From Streptomyces silvae (GTDB lineage: Bacteria > Actinomycetota > Actinomycetes > Streptomycetales > Streptomycetaceae): 64,000 bases of DNA. The stretch lies in NCBI RefSeq assembly GCF_016745505.1, contig NZ_JAERUC010000149.1, positions 1-64,000 of the forward strand, in the 5' to 3' direction. Position numbers and translations under genes: made by a program. The notes beneath the pieces were generated by a model that saw only the letters and a list, made by a program, of their open reading frames with translations, ran no database searches and was not told the DNA's origin. Shown here one piece after another: positions 41,498 to 50,394 of the stretch; the first letter of the stretch is position 1, and the number at the start of each line of letters is the position of its first letter.

Positions 41498-42988
41498 GTG
41501 ACCTCGTTGCACACCACCAGCGTGCGGAGGAGACGTCTGGGTGTGGTGACAGCCGCGGCCGGACTCATTGCCACGCTGTTCACGGCCGGGCCCGCAGCCG
41601 CGACCCCCGATCCGGGTGACGCCGCCACCACCCGCAGCGGTGTCTCCGTGAGCGAACAGGCCGAAGCCAGAGCCGCCATCGAGAGCGGCGAGATACCCGG
41701 CGTGGACGAGATCGTCCACAGCTCCAACATCAAGCACCTCGCCAACGTCCCCAAGGACGCGCTGAAGGGGCTCAACACGGACCTGGCCTTCCAGGGGAAG
41801 TACGCGTACGCCGGCAACTACGACGGCTTCCGCATCTTCGACATCAGCAACCCGAAGAAGCCGAGGACCGTCTCGCAGGTCCTCTGCCCCGGCTCGCAGA
41901 ACGACATCTCCGTCTCGGGGAACCTGCTCTTCCTGTCGACCGACTCCTCGCGCAGCGACAACTCCTGTGCGAGCACGACGCAGCCGGCCACGGAGAAGTC
42001 CTCCTGGGAGGGCATGAAGGTCTTCGACATCAGCGACAAGCGTCACCCGAAGTACGTCGCCGCCGTCGAGACCGCGTGCGGGTCGCACACCCACACGATC
42101 ATTCCGGAGCGCAAGAACGTCTACGTGTACGTCTCCTCGTACTCGCCGAACGAGACGTTCCCGGACTGCCAGCCCCCGCACGACGGGATCTCCGTCATCA
42201 AGGTGCCGCGCAGCGCGCCCGAGAAGTCCCGGATCGTGAACTTCCCGGTGCTCTTCCCGGACGGCGGCAACCCGGGTGCGCCGACCAACCCCGGCGTCTC
42301 CAAGACCACCGGATGCCACGACATCACCGTGCTGCCCTCGAAGGACCTGGCGGCCGGGGCTTGCATGGGCGACGGGCTGCTGTTCTCCATCAAGGACCCG
42401 GAGAACCCCAAGATCATCGACCGTGTCCAGGACAACGTGAACTTCGCGTTCTGGCACTCCGCCACCTTCAACCAGAAGGCCGACAAGGTCGTCTTCACCG
42501 ATGAGCTCGGCGGCGGCGGCGCGGCCACCTGCAACGACGAGATCGGCCCCGACCGCGGTGCCGACGGCATCTACGACATCACCGGCAAGGGCGACCACCG
42601 CAAGCTGGTCTTCCGCTCCTACTTCAAGATCGACCGCCCGCAGGCCGACACCGAGGTCTGTGTCGCGCACAACGGCTCGATCATCCCGGTCAAGGGCCGC
42701 GACCTGATGGTCCAGGCCTGGTACCAGGGCGGGGTCTCCGTGTGGGACTTCACCAACTCCTCGAAGCCCAAGGAGATCGCGTACTTCGAGCGCGGCCCGG
42801 TCACCCTGGACGAGGTCACCACGGCCGGCCCGTGGTCGGCGTACTACTACAACGGCTACATCTACTCCAACGACATCGAGAAGGGCTTCGACGTCCTGAA
42901 GCTCGACGACCGTCGGACCGACCCGGCGAAGAAGGTGCGGCTGAAGGAGCTCAACGTCCAGACGCAGCCGGACTACTTCGACCGCTGA
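41498..42988 (+). CDS. Secreted LVIVD-repeat protein
   Basis: A 496-residue exported protein with a Sec signal (RRRRLGVVTAAAGLIATLF, cleavage near AAAATP, about residue 36). The mature part has propeller-type LVIVD repeats: YAGNYDGFRIFDISNPKKPR, EGMKVFDISDKRHPKYVAAV and VSVWDFTNSSKPKEIAYFE. The GTG start follows GGGAGG. The function of this family is unknown. It is paired with a DUF305 gene across a shared promoter, which suggests a joint envelope role. Confidence 0.88.
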   Translation: MTSLHTTSVRRRRLGVVTAAAGLIATLFTAGPAAATPDPGDAATTRSGVSVSEQAEARAAIESGEIPGVDEIVHSSNIKHLANVPKDALKGLNTDLAFQGKYAYAGNYDGFRIFDISNPKKPRTVSQVLCPGSQNDISVSGNLLFLSTDSSRSDNSCASTTQPATEKSSWEGMKVFDISDKRHPKYVAAVETACGSHTHTIIPERKNVYVYVSSYSPNETFPDCQPPHDGISVIKVPRSAPEKSRIVNFPVLFPDGGNPGAPTNPGVSKTTGCHDITVLPSKDLAAGACMGDGLLFSIKDPENPKIIDRVQDNVNFAFWHSATFNQKADKVVFTDELGGGGAATCNDEIGPDRGADGIYDITGKGDHRKLVFRSYFKIDRPQADTEVCVAHNGSIIPVKGRDLMVQAWYQGGVSVWDFTNSSKPKEIAYFERGPVTLDEVTTAGPWSAYYYNGYIYSNDIEKGFDVLKLDDRRTDPAKKVRLKELNVQTQPDYFDR

Positions 42989-43017
42989 TCCACCGTCTTC
43001 CCCGCACATGAACGCGA

Positions 43018-43052
43018 GTGCCCCGCCGGACGGTCTCCGCCCGGCGGGGCAC
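43018..43052 (+). terminator. Rho-independent-type terminator after the LVIVD gene
   Basis: A 12-bp GC stem (43018-43029 with 43041-43052) with an 11-base loop is followed by GTTTATCT, one of the few terminators here with a T-rich tail. Confidence 0.85.
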
Positions 43053-43097
43053 GTTTATCTCATTGACCGCCGGGCGGCACGGGGACATGCTGTACCC

Positions 43098-43132
43098 CTG
43101 ATTCCGGCGATGCGGGGGATCGCCGGAATCAG
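43098..43132. terminator. Perfect 13-bp hairpin
   Basis: Arms 43098-43110 and 43120-43132 pair perfectly around a 9-base loop. It lies downstream of the small minus-strand gene ending at 43153 and is probably its terminator. Confidence 0.65.
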
Positions 43133-43152
43133 CCGGGGCGGCGCCCGACCGG

Positions 43153-43332
43153 TCAGGCCGCGGGCCGCACGCTCGTACCCGCGGCAGCGGCCCACTCCAC
43201 GAGGAGGCGCTGGTACTCCGACTCGTCGGCCGGGGACAGCAGTCCGCCCGAGCGCTGCCACAGGGTGCGGATCTCTTCGTTGACCACGGAGGCGGGGCGC
43301 ACGGCGGCGGACGGGTTCGGATACGGGGACAT
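43153..43332 (-). CDS. Small hypothetical protein (59 residues)
   Basis: A short protein starting MSPYPNPSAAVRPASVVNEE with the hydrophobic segment SEYQRLLVEWAAAAG; probably helical. It is flanked by its own promoter and a hairpin terminator, which supports a real gene. TAGTTT lies 7 bases before ATG 43332 on the minus strand, so the message may be leaderless. No family recognised. Confidence 0.65.
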   Translation of the reverse strand: MSPYPNPSAAVRPASVVNEEIRTLWQRSGGLLSPADESEYQRLLVEWAAAAGTSVRPAA

Positions 43333-43412
43333 GTCCACCAAACTAAACCCCCGCGGGGCCTTCGGACCCCCTCCGGGGCAGGGATATCCCTCACACCGTC
43401 TCCCGGAATCCT

Positions 43413-44138
43413 TCACGAACCGCCTGTGTCGCGGGTCTCCCCGGCGCGTTCCGTGAGCCGCAGCGCCCGGAGCGCGTCCGGCCGCTCCGCCACCGGCAGA
43501 TGGTCCACGAAACGCACCTCACAGCCCACGGCGGCCGCACCGGCGTCCGCGTGGCGGTCGTCACCGACCATGACCACGTCCGCGGGATCGAGCCCCAGCA
43601 GCCCGCACGCCGTACGGAACAGACGCGGATCGGGCTTCTGGACGCCGTGTTCGTAGGACAGGACGTACGCGTCGACGAACGCGTCCAGGCCGTGCGCGCG
43701 GAAGACGGGGCGCAGGTCCCAGCCGATGTTGCTGACGACCCCCACCGCGACACCGTCCCGGCGCAGGCCGTGCAGGACCTCCTCCGCGTCGGGGTACGGC
43801 TGCCAGGCGCCGGGGTTCATATGGCGGTCGTACAGCGCGTCGTACAGGCCCGGGTCCGGAAGGTCCGCCTCGCGGGCCAGCCCGGTGAACGCCTCCCTGT
43901 GCGTCCGCGCGCTGCTGTCGCGAGCGGCCCACGCGGCGGCCAGCGACGGCGGGATCCGGGCGGGGGCCGGGCCGCCGGGCAGCGCCCCCGCCGTGGTCAG
44001 CCGGCGCGCCCAGTCCGCGAAGTCGGCCTGCTCCACGGCCGTGGAGCGCGCGTCCAGGACGGCGCGCAGCCACGCCTCGACGGACTCGATCCGGAAGAGG
44101 GTCCCGGAGAAGTCGAAAAGCACACCCTTGATCTGCAT
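43413..44138 (-). CDS. HAD-superfamily hydrolase
   Basis: A 241-residue phosphatase-like enzyme. Motif I is GVLFDFSGTLFR, where the usual second Asp (DxD) is replaced by Ser. Motif II is VGVVSNIGWD, motif III is VQKPDPRLF and motif IV is VVMVGDDRHADAG. The DxS change in motif I is seen in dehalogenase-type and some epoxide hydrolase-like HAD proteins and weakens a phosphatase assignment. The helical cap resembles subclass I. Substrate unknown. Confidence 0.88.
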   Translation of the reverse strand: MQIKGVLFDFSGTLFRIESVEAWLRAVLDARSTAVEQADFADWARRLTTAGALPGGPAPARIPPSLAAAWAARDSSARTHREAFTGLAREADLPDPGLYDALYDRHMNPGAWQPYPDAEEVLHGLRRDGVAVGVVSNIGWDLRPVFRAHGLDAFVDAYVLSYEHGVQKPDPRLFRTACGLLGLDPADVVMVGDDRHADAGAAAVGCEVRFVDHLPVAERPDALRALRLTERAGETRDTGGS

Positions 44139-44168
44139 GGGCCGATCCTCCCCGCCTCCGGTGAGGAT

Positions 44169-44855
44169 CTACAAGGGCACGTCCCCGTCGCCGGCCGGCC
44201 TCCGCGTGCGCGCGGTGTACCCGGCCACGGAGAACGCGGCCACGGCGCCTCCCAGCAGGATTCCGCCCAGCACGTCGCTCAGCCAGTGCACGCCCAGATA
44301 GACACGGGTGAAGGCCACACCGGCCACCGAGACCACCGCGAGCACCAGTGAGCCCCACCACAGGGACGGCCGCACGCCGTGCAGGCGCAGCAGCCACACG
44401 AGCAGCGCGCAGGTCACCGCCGCCGTCATGGCGTGCCCCGACGGGAAGGCCGCGTAATGCGCCGAGTCCACCGGGTCGGGCCACTGCGGGCGGTTCCGGT
44501 CCACAGCCGCCTTGAGGCCCTGCTGGACGAGAGCGGCGAGCAGACAGGTCGCCGCGACCCACCCCGCCAGCAGCCGGGAGCCGCGCCACCACAGGGCGAT
44601 CACGACGACCGCCGTCAGTACGCGCATGGCCCAGGGGTCCCACACCCAGTCCGTCAGCACCCGGCTGACCCGGACGAGCCCCGGCCGGGTCACCGCCTCG
44701 CGGTGCAGCGCCTCGGCCACCGTCGTGTCCAGGGACATCAGGGGCGACCAGCGCACCGCGACCAGCACGAGCAGGACGACGGACAGCGAGGCGCAGACGA
44801 GGCCGGTGATCAGGGAGGGAGCCCGGGTGCGCGAGGGGCGGGGAGGGGAGTACAT
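44169..44855 (-). CDS. PAP2-family membrane phosphatase
   Basis: A 228-residue integral membrane protein. The three phosphatase motifs are KAAVDRNRPQWP (KxxxxxxRP), AFPSGHAMTA (PSGH) and TRVYLGVHWLSDV (R...H...D). About six helices are present. Relatives act on undecaprenyl pyrophosphate or phosphatidic acid at the outer membrane face. ATG 44855 is chosen, with GAGG 8 bases upstream; GTG 44873 is possible. Confidence 0.92.
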   Translation of the reverse strand: MYSPPRPSRTRAPSLITGLVCASLSVVLLVLVAVRWSPLMSLDTTVAEALHREAVTRPGLVRVSRVLTDWVWDPWAMRVLTAVVVIALWWRGSRLLAGWVAATCLLAALVQQGLKAAVDRNRPQWPDPVDSAHYAAFPSGHAMTAAVTCALLVWLLRLHGVRPSLWWGSLVLAVVSVAGVAFTRVYLGVHWLSDVLGGILLGGAVAAFSVAGYTARTRRPAGDGDVPL

Positions 44856-44888
44856 GGGGAGATCCTCGTCCACCAGACGTGCGTGAAG

Positions 44889-45824
44889 CTATCCCAGAGC
44901 CCTGAGGCCCGGCACGAAGGCCACCAGCAGGGGCACGACGGGCACGAGCGCCGCGGCGGCGGTCAGCCGCAGCCGGCGCCCCGCGGTGAGCCGCTCCACG
45001 GGGGCGAGCAACCGGTTCACCCTGAGCGGCAGATGGGCGCCGGAGGCCGGGGCGGGGCCGAACACACCGCGGTCCTCGTTGAGTTCGACCAGGGCCAGGG
45101 CGATCGTCAGACGCCCGAAGCGCCGTGACGCCACGTCGTCCGCGGCCAGTTCGACCAGGCGGTGCATCTCGTCGCGGAACGCGGCGAACACCGGCACCTG
45201 CGGAAATCCCGTCGCCAGCGCGTCCGAGCAGTGCAGCAGCCAGTCGTGACGGGCCCGGGCGTGCCCCTGCTCGTGGGCCAGCACGGCATCGAGCTGACGC
45301 CCCTTCAGCCGTCCCAGCGCGGCGGTGGTGATGACCAGCTGGGGCGCGGCCCCCGGCAGCCACCAGGCGTCGGCACGCTCGCCCTCCAGCACGACGAGGC
45401 GCCCGCCGCCGGGCTCCTCGCCCGGCATCAGCGGGGAACGGACCAGCAGTTCGGCGCGCCCCCTCCTGCGCCGGGCCCGGGCGCGGAGGATCTCCCGTAC
45501 GAGCATGGTGGCCGACCACAGCCCGCCGAACGCCAGCAGGACCGCGATGACCGCCGACCACGGCCCGTACGCGGCGAGGGCGTACGCCTCGACCACCGCG
45601 TGCGGAGCGGGCGCGAAGACATGGCCGCGGACCGCCTGCCAGGCGGCGGCCGCGCTGAGGGTCATGGAGAGCCCGAACGACACCAGCACACCGGCGACCA
45701 CGCACTGCCAGACCCACAGGGCCACGACCGGCTCGCGCTCCGGCCACCGGGCCCTCGCCATCAGGCCCGGGGCCACGACGGCGGCCAGTGCACCGAGCAG
45801 CAGCAGCGCGAGGGAGACCAACAT
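44889..45824 (-). CDS. M56-type membrane zinc peptidase (BlaR1-like core)
   Basis: A 311-residue membrane peptidase with the zinc motif HEQGHARARHDW (HExxH) and a downstream Glu region (ELAADDVASRRFG). Helices flank the catalytic part. It lacks the extracellular penicillin-sensor domain of BlaR1. No BlaI/CopY-type repressor gene is adjacent in this window, which is unusual for M56 members. TAGGCT (45831-45836, minus strand) lies 6 bases before ATG 45824, so the transcript may be leaderless. Confidence 0.88.
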   Translation of the reverse strand: MLVSLALLLLGALAAVVAPGLMARARWPEREPVVALWVWQCVVAGVLVSFGLSMTLSAAAAWQAVRGHVFAPAPHAVVEAYALAAYGPWSAVIAVLLAFGGLWSATMLVREILRARARRRRGRAELLVRSPLMPGEEPGGGRLVVLEGERADAWWLPGAAPQLVITTAALGRLKGRQLDAVLAHEQGHARARHDWLLHCSDALATGFPQVPVFAAFRDEMHRLVELAADDVASRRFGRLTIALALVELNEDRGVFGPAPASGAHLPLRVNRLLAPVERLTAGRRLRLTAAAALVPVVPLLVAFVPGLRALG

Positions 45825-45908
45825 GGCGTCAGCCTATGAGCGCCGACTGCCCGCGGGTATGGCCGCGCGCGCCAAGTGACGTACGACACGGGGTGAGGGC
45901 CCGCTGTC

Positions 45909-46511
45909 TCACAGAGTGAGCAGCATGGCGAACATGCCTATCCCCATGGTCAGCCTGCACGCCAGGGCCAGCTCCGGCCGCGCGCCCCAGGCCGGCGCGG
46001 ACCCGCCGCCGCTGCCGCCGGCCGGCACCCCGGCGGGCGCGGGGGCCGGTATCAGCCGTCCCGCTGCGTGCAGGACGTAGAGCGCGTAGTAGACCAGCAG
46101 CGCCCCCGTCAGGACGGGGATGCCCCCGGCGGACCCGGCCGCGGCCGCCCCGTGACCGGTGTGACCGCCGCCCCCGGCATGACCGGCCGCCGGCGCCATG
46201 GCCAGGGCCATGTAGACCATGGCCAGTGAGCCGACCAGATGGTGCAGATGGTGGCCGCCGCCCCGGGCGGACGCGACCGCGTGCAGCGCGGCGGCGCCGA
46301 ACACCACCACGTACACCACCCACATCCACTCCGGGAGTGTGAGCAGGGCCGCGGGCACCGCCATCGCGGCCATCCCGAACCCCATCAGTGCCTCGGCGCG
46401 CGCCGATCCGCGTTCGCGCCGCGTGCCGTCGCGGGTCCTCAGCAGGCAGTACGCCCCTGTGGCCGCGCACAACACCATGAGCAGCCAGCCGGACAGCGCC
46501 GGTCCGTGCAC
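45909..46511 (-). CDS. DUF5134 membrane protein with His-rich loop
   Basis: A 200-residue protein with about five membrane helices (GWLLMVLCAATGAYCLL, WMWVVYVVVFGAAALHAVA, VLTGALLVYYALYVLHAAG). It contains two His/Gly-rich stretches, GGGHHLHHLVG and HAGGGGHTGHG, that could bind copper or another metal. The GTG start has GGGGGAGG 6 bases upstream. It is read in the same direction as the M56 peptidase gene. Confidence 0.8.
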   Translation of the reverse strand: MHGPALSGWLLMVLCAATGAYCLLRTRDGTRRERGSARAEALMGFGMAAMAVPAALLTLPEWMWVVYVVVFGAAALHAVASARGGGHHLHHLVGSLAMVYMALAMAPAAGHAGGGGHTGHGAAAAGSAGGIPVLTGALLVYYALYVLHAAGRLIPAPAPAGVPAGGSGGGSAPAWGARPELALACRLTMGIGMFAMLLTL

Positions 46512-46693
46512 GGTGCACCTCCCCCTACGGCGGATCATGCCGGTGTCGTCCCATCGATGCCCCGTCCGGGCCGCCGCTACCGGGGCGCATTGGGGTACTG
46601 GGGGAGCGCGCCAGGGGCCTGCGGGGGGCGGCCGGGGCCGGGTTAGTCTCGGGAGAGCACCCTTGGCAGAGCACACCACCGGAGAAGAGCCAC

Positions 46694-47242
46694 ATGGACA
46701 GCGCACCGGCCACGGCACGGGCAGAACTCACCTTCCGCGACGCGACCGGCGACGACGTGCCGGTCCTGGTGCGACTCGTCGAGTCCGCCTACCGGGGCGA
46801 CGCGAGCCGGGCCGGCTGGACCACCGAGGCGGACATCCTCCAGGGGCAGCGCACCGACGCCGACGGGGTGCGCGAGATCCTCGCGACCCCCTCCGGCAAG
46901 ATCCTCGTCGCCGAGACGGACGGTGCGCCGGTCGCCTGCTGCCAGCTCGAACACCGGGGGAAGGCCGCGTACTTCGGCATGTTCGCCGTCACGCCGGAGC
47001 TCCAGGGCTCGGGTCTCGGCAAGGTCATCATCGCCGAGGCGGAGCGCACCGCCCGCGAGGACTGGGGCGCCGGCGAGATGCACATGACGGTGATCTCGGT
47101 CCGCGAGGAGCTGATCGCCTGGTACGAGCGCCGGGGCTACCGCCGTACGGGAGAGCTCACGCCCTTCCCGTACGGCGACGAGCGCTTCGGCATCCCGCAG
47201 CGCGACGACCTCGTGTTCGAACTCCTGGTCAAGGAGCTGTAG
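46694..47242 (+). CDS. GNAT N-acetyltransferase
   Basis: A 182-residue acetyltransferase. ELTFRDATGDDVPVLVRLVE is the N-terminal strand/helix, FAVTPELQGSGLGKVIIAEA is the acetyl-CoA loop, and WYERRGYRRTGE is motif B. Substrate unknown. GGAGAAGAG precedes ATG 46694, and TAGTCT (46644-46649) is a likely -10 box. Confidence 0.9.
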   Translation: MDSAPATARAELTFRDATGDDVPVLVRLVESAYRGDASRAGWTTEADILQGQRTDADGVREILATPSGKILVAETDGAPVACCQLEHRGKAAYFGMFAVTPELQGSGLGKVIIAEAERTAREDWGAGEMHMTVISVREELIAWYERRGYRRTGELTPFPYGDERFGIPQRDDLVFELLVKEL

Positions 47243-47272
47243 GGCGCGGGGAACGCAGCACGCCGCAGGGGC

Positions 47273-47956
47273 TCAGGCGGTGAAGCGGCCCGCGCGCCGG
47301 ATCTCCGGGTAGTCGGTCGTCGCGCCGTCCAGTCCCAGCGCCCGGACCAGACGCAGATGGTCGGGGGTGTTGACCACCCAGCCGATCACCCTCAGGCCCT
47401 CCGCGTGCGCGTGCTCGACCACCTCGAGGGTGAGGCGGCGGATGTTCAGGGCGAGCGTCGCCGCGCCCACCGCCTTCGCCCGGTCCACCACATCGGCCTC
47501 CCAGCGGCTGGCGATGAGCACCGTGCGCACGCCCGGGACCAGCTGCGCGATCTCGGCGACCGCCTCGTCGTGGAACGACGACACCTCGACCCGGCCGGCC
47601 AGGTCGCGCCGCCGCATCACCTCGGCCAGCGCCCGCGCCGCCGCCACGTCCTTGATCTCGGCCTGGACGGGGGAGCCGATCGCGTCGAGCACCTCCTCGA
47701 AGACGGGCACCCGCTCGCCCTGCCCGGCGTCGAGCTCCCGGAGCTCCGCCAGCGTCTTCTCGGCGATCAGGCCGCGCCCGTCCGTCGTACGGTCCACGGC
47801 CGCGTCGTGCATGACGGCGAGCGCGCCGTCCTTGCTCAGATGGAGATCCAGTTCGACGGCGTCCATACCGGCCTGCTCCGCGTGCGCGAACGAGCGCAGC
47901 GTGTTCTCCGGCTCGACGCCCATGACCCCGCGATGACCGATGGTGAGAAAAGTCAA
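47273..47956 (-). CDS. Glycerophosphodiester phosphodiesterase
   Basis: A 227-residue cytosolic GDPD-family enzyme, TIM-barrel. Catalytic residues are in TIGHRGVMGVEPENTL (His-Arg, Glu) and VELDLHLSKDGALAVMHD (Glu, Asp, His); QAEIKDV supplies the third acidic ligand. It cleaves glycerophosphodiesters to glycerol-3-phosphate and an alcohol. No signal peptide. Convergent with the acetyltransferase gene. Confidence 0.93.
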   Translation of the reverse strand: MTFLTIGHRGVMGVEPENTLRSFAHAEQAGMDAVELDLHLSKDGALAVMHDAAVDRTTDGRGLIAEKTLAELRELDAGQGERVPVFEEVLDAIGSPVQAEIKDVAAARALAEVMRRRDLAGRVEVSSFHDEAVAEIAQLVPGVRTVLIASRWEADVVDRAKAVGAATLALNIRRLTLEVVEHAHAEGLRVIGWVVNTPDHLRLVRALGLDGATTDYPEIRRAGRFTA

Positions 47957-48115
47957 GGCACTCCCCGCTTCCGTCCGTGGTGTTCGCCCCGCGTGCGGCT
48001 CCTACCCCCCAGGGAACCAGTTCTCGCGTGCAGGACGCCCTCTGCCCTGCCAGCCGGGCGGAAGAAGTTGTCTCATCGAGGTGTGGCAGGAAAAATAACG
48101 GTGAACATTGGAGTC

Positions 48116-48134
48116 GGCAGGATAATTTTCTGCC
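48116..48134. promoter_or_regulatory. Inverted repeat with -10 box before the DUF6421 operon
   Basis: GGCAG-N9-CTGCC encloses GATAAT (48121-48126), a good -10 box. A partial copy, GGCAGGAAAAATAA, lies about 30 bases upstream. The region 48060-48200 is unusually AT-rich and should hold the operon promoter and a regulator site. Confidence 0.5.
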
Positions 48135-48205
48135 CTCCACTTGTCCGAAGGAACCGGAGATGGATACGGTTACTTGACGCGAGGTTCTCCCGTGAAGGAA
48201 GTGTT

Positions 48206-49603
48206 ATGACGGAAATTCTTGAGCATGCCGCCGCCACCGGCGCGATAGCTTCTGCCCAGCGGGTTGTGGAGCATCCGGCCTGGCCGGTGCTCAAGAGTGC
48301 CGTTGAGGAGCTCCGCCCCTGGCAGTCCAAGGACGGCTCCATCGACTTCGATGCCGACGGCGCCCCTTCCGCCGAGGCGGCCGGAGCCGTCGTCGAGCGC
48401 GTGATCACCGCAGTCGAGCAGCTCTCCCCGCTGCTCCCGCACGACGACGCCTACCACCGCGCCCTCGTCACCGATCTGCGCCGCTGGGCCGCCGACGGCT
48501 TCGGCGTCCCGGACTTCCTCGACTCCCTGCTCGCCTTCCAGCCGGCCAGGAACCGCGCGGACGGACTCCAGCACCTGGTCGTCTTCGCGATGTACACGCA
48601 GAACGGCAACCCGGACCGCAATCTCGAAGCCGTCGTGCTGCGGATGGTCTGGCCCGAGTGGCTCGCCGAGCTGGAGGCCACCCGGTACGACAACCCGCTG
48701 TTCTGCGGGATCACCTTCGAGGACTTCACCTCGGGATACGACACCAACTCCGCCGTGCTCTTCCCCGAGACCATCGCCGTACGCGAGGCGCCGGAGCGCT
48801 TCAGCTGGGGCGGCATCTTCTGCGACCGCGAGGCCGCCCGCTTCCGCCGCGTGACGGAGGCGTCCGTCGAGCTGCTGAGCGTCGAGCTGCCCGACGACAT
48901 CCGCGAGATGCTCGGCGACCAGAAGCGCTGCGAGCAGGCCTTCGTGCTCTGGGACATGGTCCACGACCGCACCCACAGCCACGGCGACCTGCCCTTCGAC
49001 CCGTTCATGATCAAGCAGCGCCAGCCGTTCTGGATGTACGGGCTGGAGGAGCTGCGCTGCGACCTCACCGCCTTCCGGGAGGCCGTGAAGCTGGAGGCCG
49101 ACGGCTTCGGCCAGGGCCGCGACGTCCAGTTCGCCGTGCTCTTCGACCGGATGTTCCGCTTCCCCGTCACCGGTGAGCGCGTGCGCAACTACGACGGTCT
49201 GGGCGGTCAGCTCCTCTTCGCCTACCTGCACAAGCACGACGTGGTCCGCTGGACCGACAACACCCTCAAGATCGACTGGGCCCGCGCCCCGGAGGTCACG
49301 AACCAGCTCTGCGGTGAGATCGAGAAGCTCTACCGCGACGGCATCGACCGCCCCAAGCTCGTGCACTGGTTCGCGGCGTACGACCTCGTCTCCACCTATC
49401 TCGCACCCCACCCCGGATCCCGCTGGGCCAAGGGTCCCGACGCCCTGGACCTCGATCAGCTCCCTCGGAAACTCGTCGACGACGTGCTTCCGGACGAGTT
49501 TCCCCTGAGCATGTTCTATGAGGCGCTCTCGAAGAAGCTGAAGCATGTGATCGCCTCCACCAAGGGGATCACCGCGGCGGACGCCGGGCGGGCAGCTGCG
49601 TGA
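48206..49603 (+). CDS. DUF6421 family protein
   Basis: A 465-residue soluble protein of a conserved actinobacterial family with no known function. It has a dense His/Asp/Glu segment, DMVHDRTHSHGDLPFDPF, followed by KQRQPFWMYGLEELRCDLTA, which together resemble a metal-binding active site of a helical hydrolase. GAAGGAAG precedes ATG 48206. It is the first gene of an apparent operon with an SDR and a threonine aldolase-type enzyme. Confidence 0.85.
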   Translation: MTEILEHAAATGAIASAQRVVEHPAWPVLKSAVEELRPWQSKDGSIDFDADGAPSAEAAGAVVERVITAVEQLSPLLPHDDAYHRALVTDLRRWAADGFGVPDFLDSLLAFQPARNRADGLQHLVVFAMYTQNGNPDRNLEAVVLRMVWPEWLAELEATRYDNPLFCGITFEDFTSGYDTNSAVLFPETIAVREAPERFSWGGIFCDREAARFRRVTEASVELLSVELPDDIREMLGDQKRCEQAFVLWDMVHDRTHSHGDLPFDPFMIKQRQPFWMYGLEELRCDLTAFREAVKLEADGFGQGRDVQFAVLFDRMFRFPVTGERVRNYDGLGGQLLFAYLHKHDVVRWTDNTLKIDWARAPEVTNQLCGEIEKLYRDGIDRPKLVHWFAAYDLVSTYLAPHPGSRWAKGPDALDLDQLPRKLVDDVLPDEFPLSMFYEALSKKLKHVIASTKGITAADAGRAAA

Positions 49604-49629
49604 GCGCGGGTTCTGAGGAGGCGGTGGCG

Positions 49630-50394
49630 ATGAACGGAACAGGCAGTGCCGACAGCGGCGTGCTCGAGGGCGCGGTGATCGCGGTGGCGGGAGCGGCGGG
49701 GCCTGCGGGCCGCGCCACCCTGCTCAGGCTCGCGGAGGCGGGGGCGACCGTGGTCGCCTCCGACGCGAACCCCGAGCGGCTCGTGGAGGCGGTCGACGCC
49801 GCGCGCTACGCCCACGGGGGAGCGACCGTCACCGGTGACACGGTCGACCTCCTCGATCCGGCGGCAGCGCGGGAGTGGGCCGTCAAGACCGAGAAGGAGT
49901 TCGGCCGGGTCGACGGACTGGTCCACCTCGTCGGCGGCTGGCGCGGCGGCGCCAACTTCGCGGACACCAGCCTGGCCGACTGGGACTATCTCGAGAAGCT
50001 GCTGATCCGTACGGTCCAGTCGACGTCGCTCGCCTTCCACGAGGTCCTCCAGCGCAGCGACCTGGGCCGGTACGTCCTGGTCAGCGCGGCCGGCGCCGGC
50101 AGCCCCACCGCCGGAAACGCGGCCTACGCGGCGTCCAAGGCGGCCGCAGAGGCGTGGACGCTCGCCCTGGCCGACTCCTTCCGCAAAGCGGGGGGCGACG
50201 CGGGCCCGACATCGGCTGCTGCGATCCTGGTCGTCAAGGCACTGGTGCACGACGCGATGCGCGCCGAGCGCCCGAATGCGAAGTTCGCGGGCTTCACGGA
50301 CGTCACGGAGCTGGCCGAGGCCATCGCCGGGGTCTGGGACATGCCCGCCGGAGAAGTGAACGGAAAGCGTCTGTGGCTGACCCCGCAACCGTAA
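49630..50394 (+). CDS. Short-chain dehydrogenase/reductase
   Basis: A 254-residue SDR-like protein. The cofactor loop is atypical (VAVAGAAGPAGRATLLRL instead of TGxxxGxG). The NNAG-equivalent is LVHLVGGWRGG, and the catalytic region is VSAAGAGSPTAGNAAYAASK with Tyr-x-x-x-Lys. ATG 49630 is used because AGGAGG lies 8 bases upstream; GTG 49600 overlaps the previous gene. Its end overlaps the start of the aldolase gene by 22 bases, so the genes are coupled. Confidence 0.87.
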   Translation: MNGTGSADSGVLEGAVIAVAGAAGPAGRATLLRLAEAGATVVASDANPERLVEAVDAARYAHGGATVTGDTVDLLDPAAAREWAVKTEKEFGRVDGLVHLVGGWRGGANFADTSLADWDYLEKLLIRTVQSTSLAFHEVLQRSDLGRYVLVSAAGAGSPTAGNAAYAASKAAAEAWTLALADSFRKAGGDAGPTSAAAILVVKALVHDAMRAERPNAKFAGFTDVTELAEAIAGVWDMPAGEVNGKRLWLTPQP

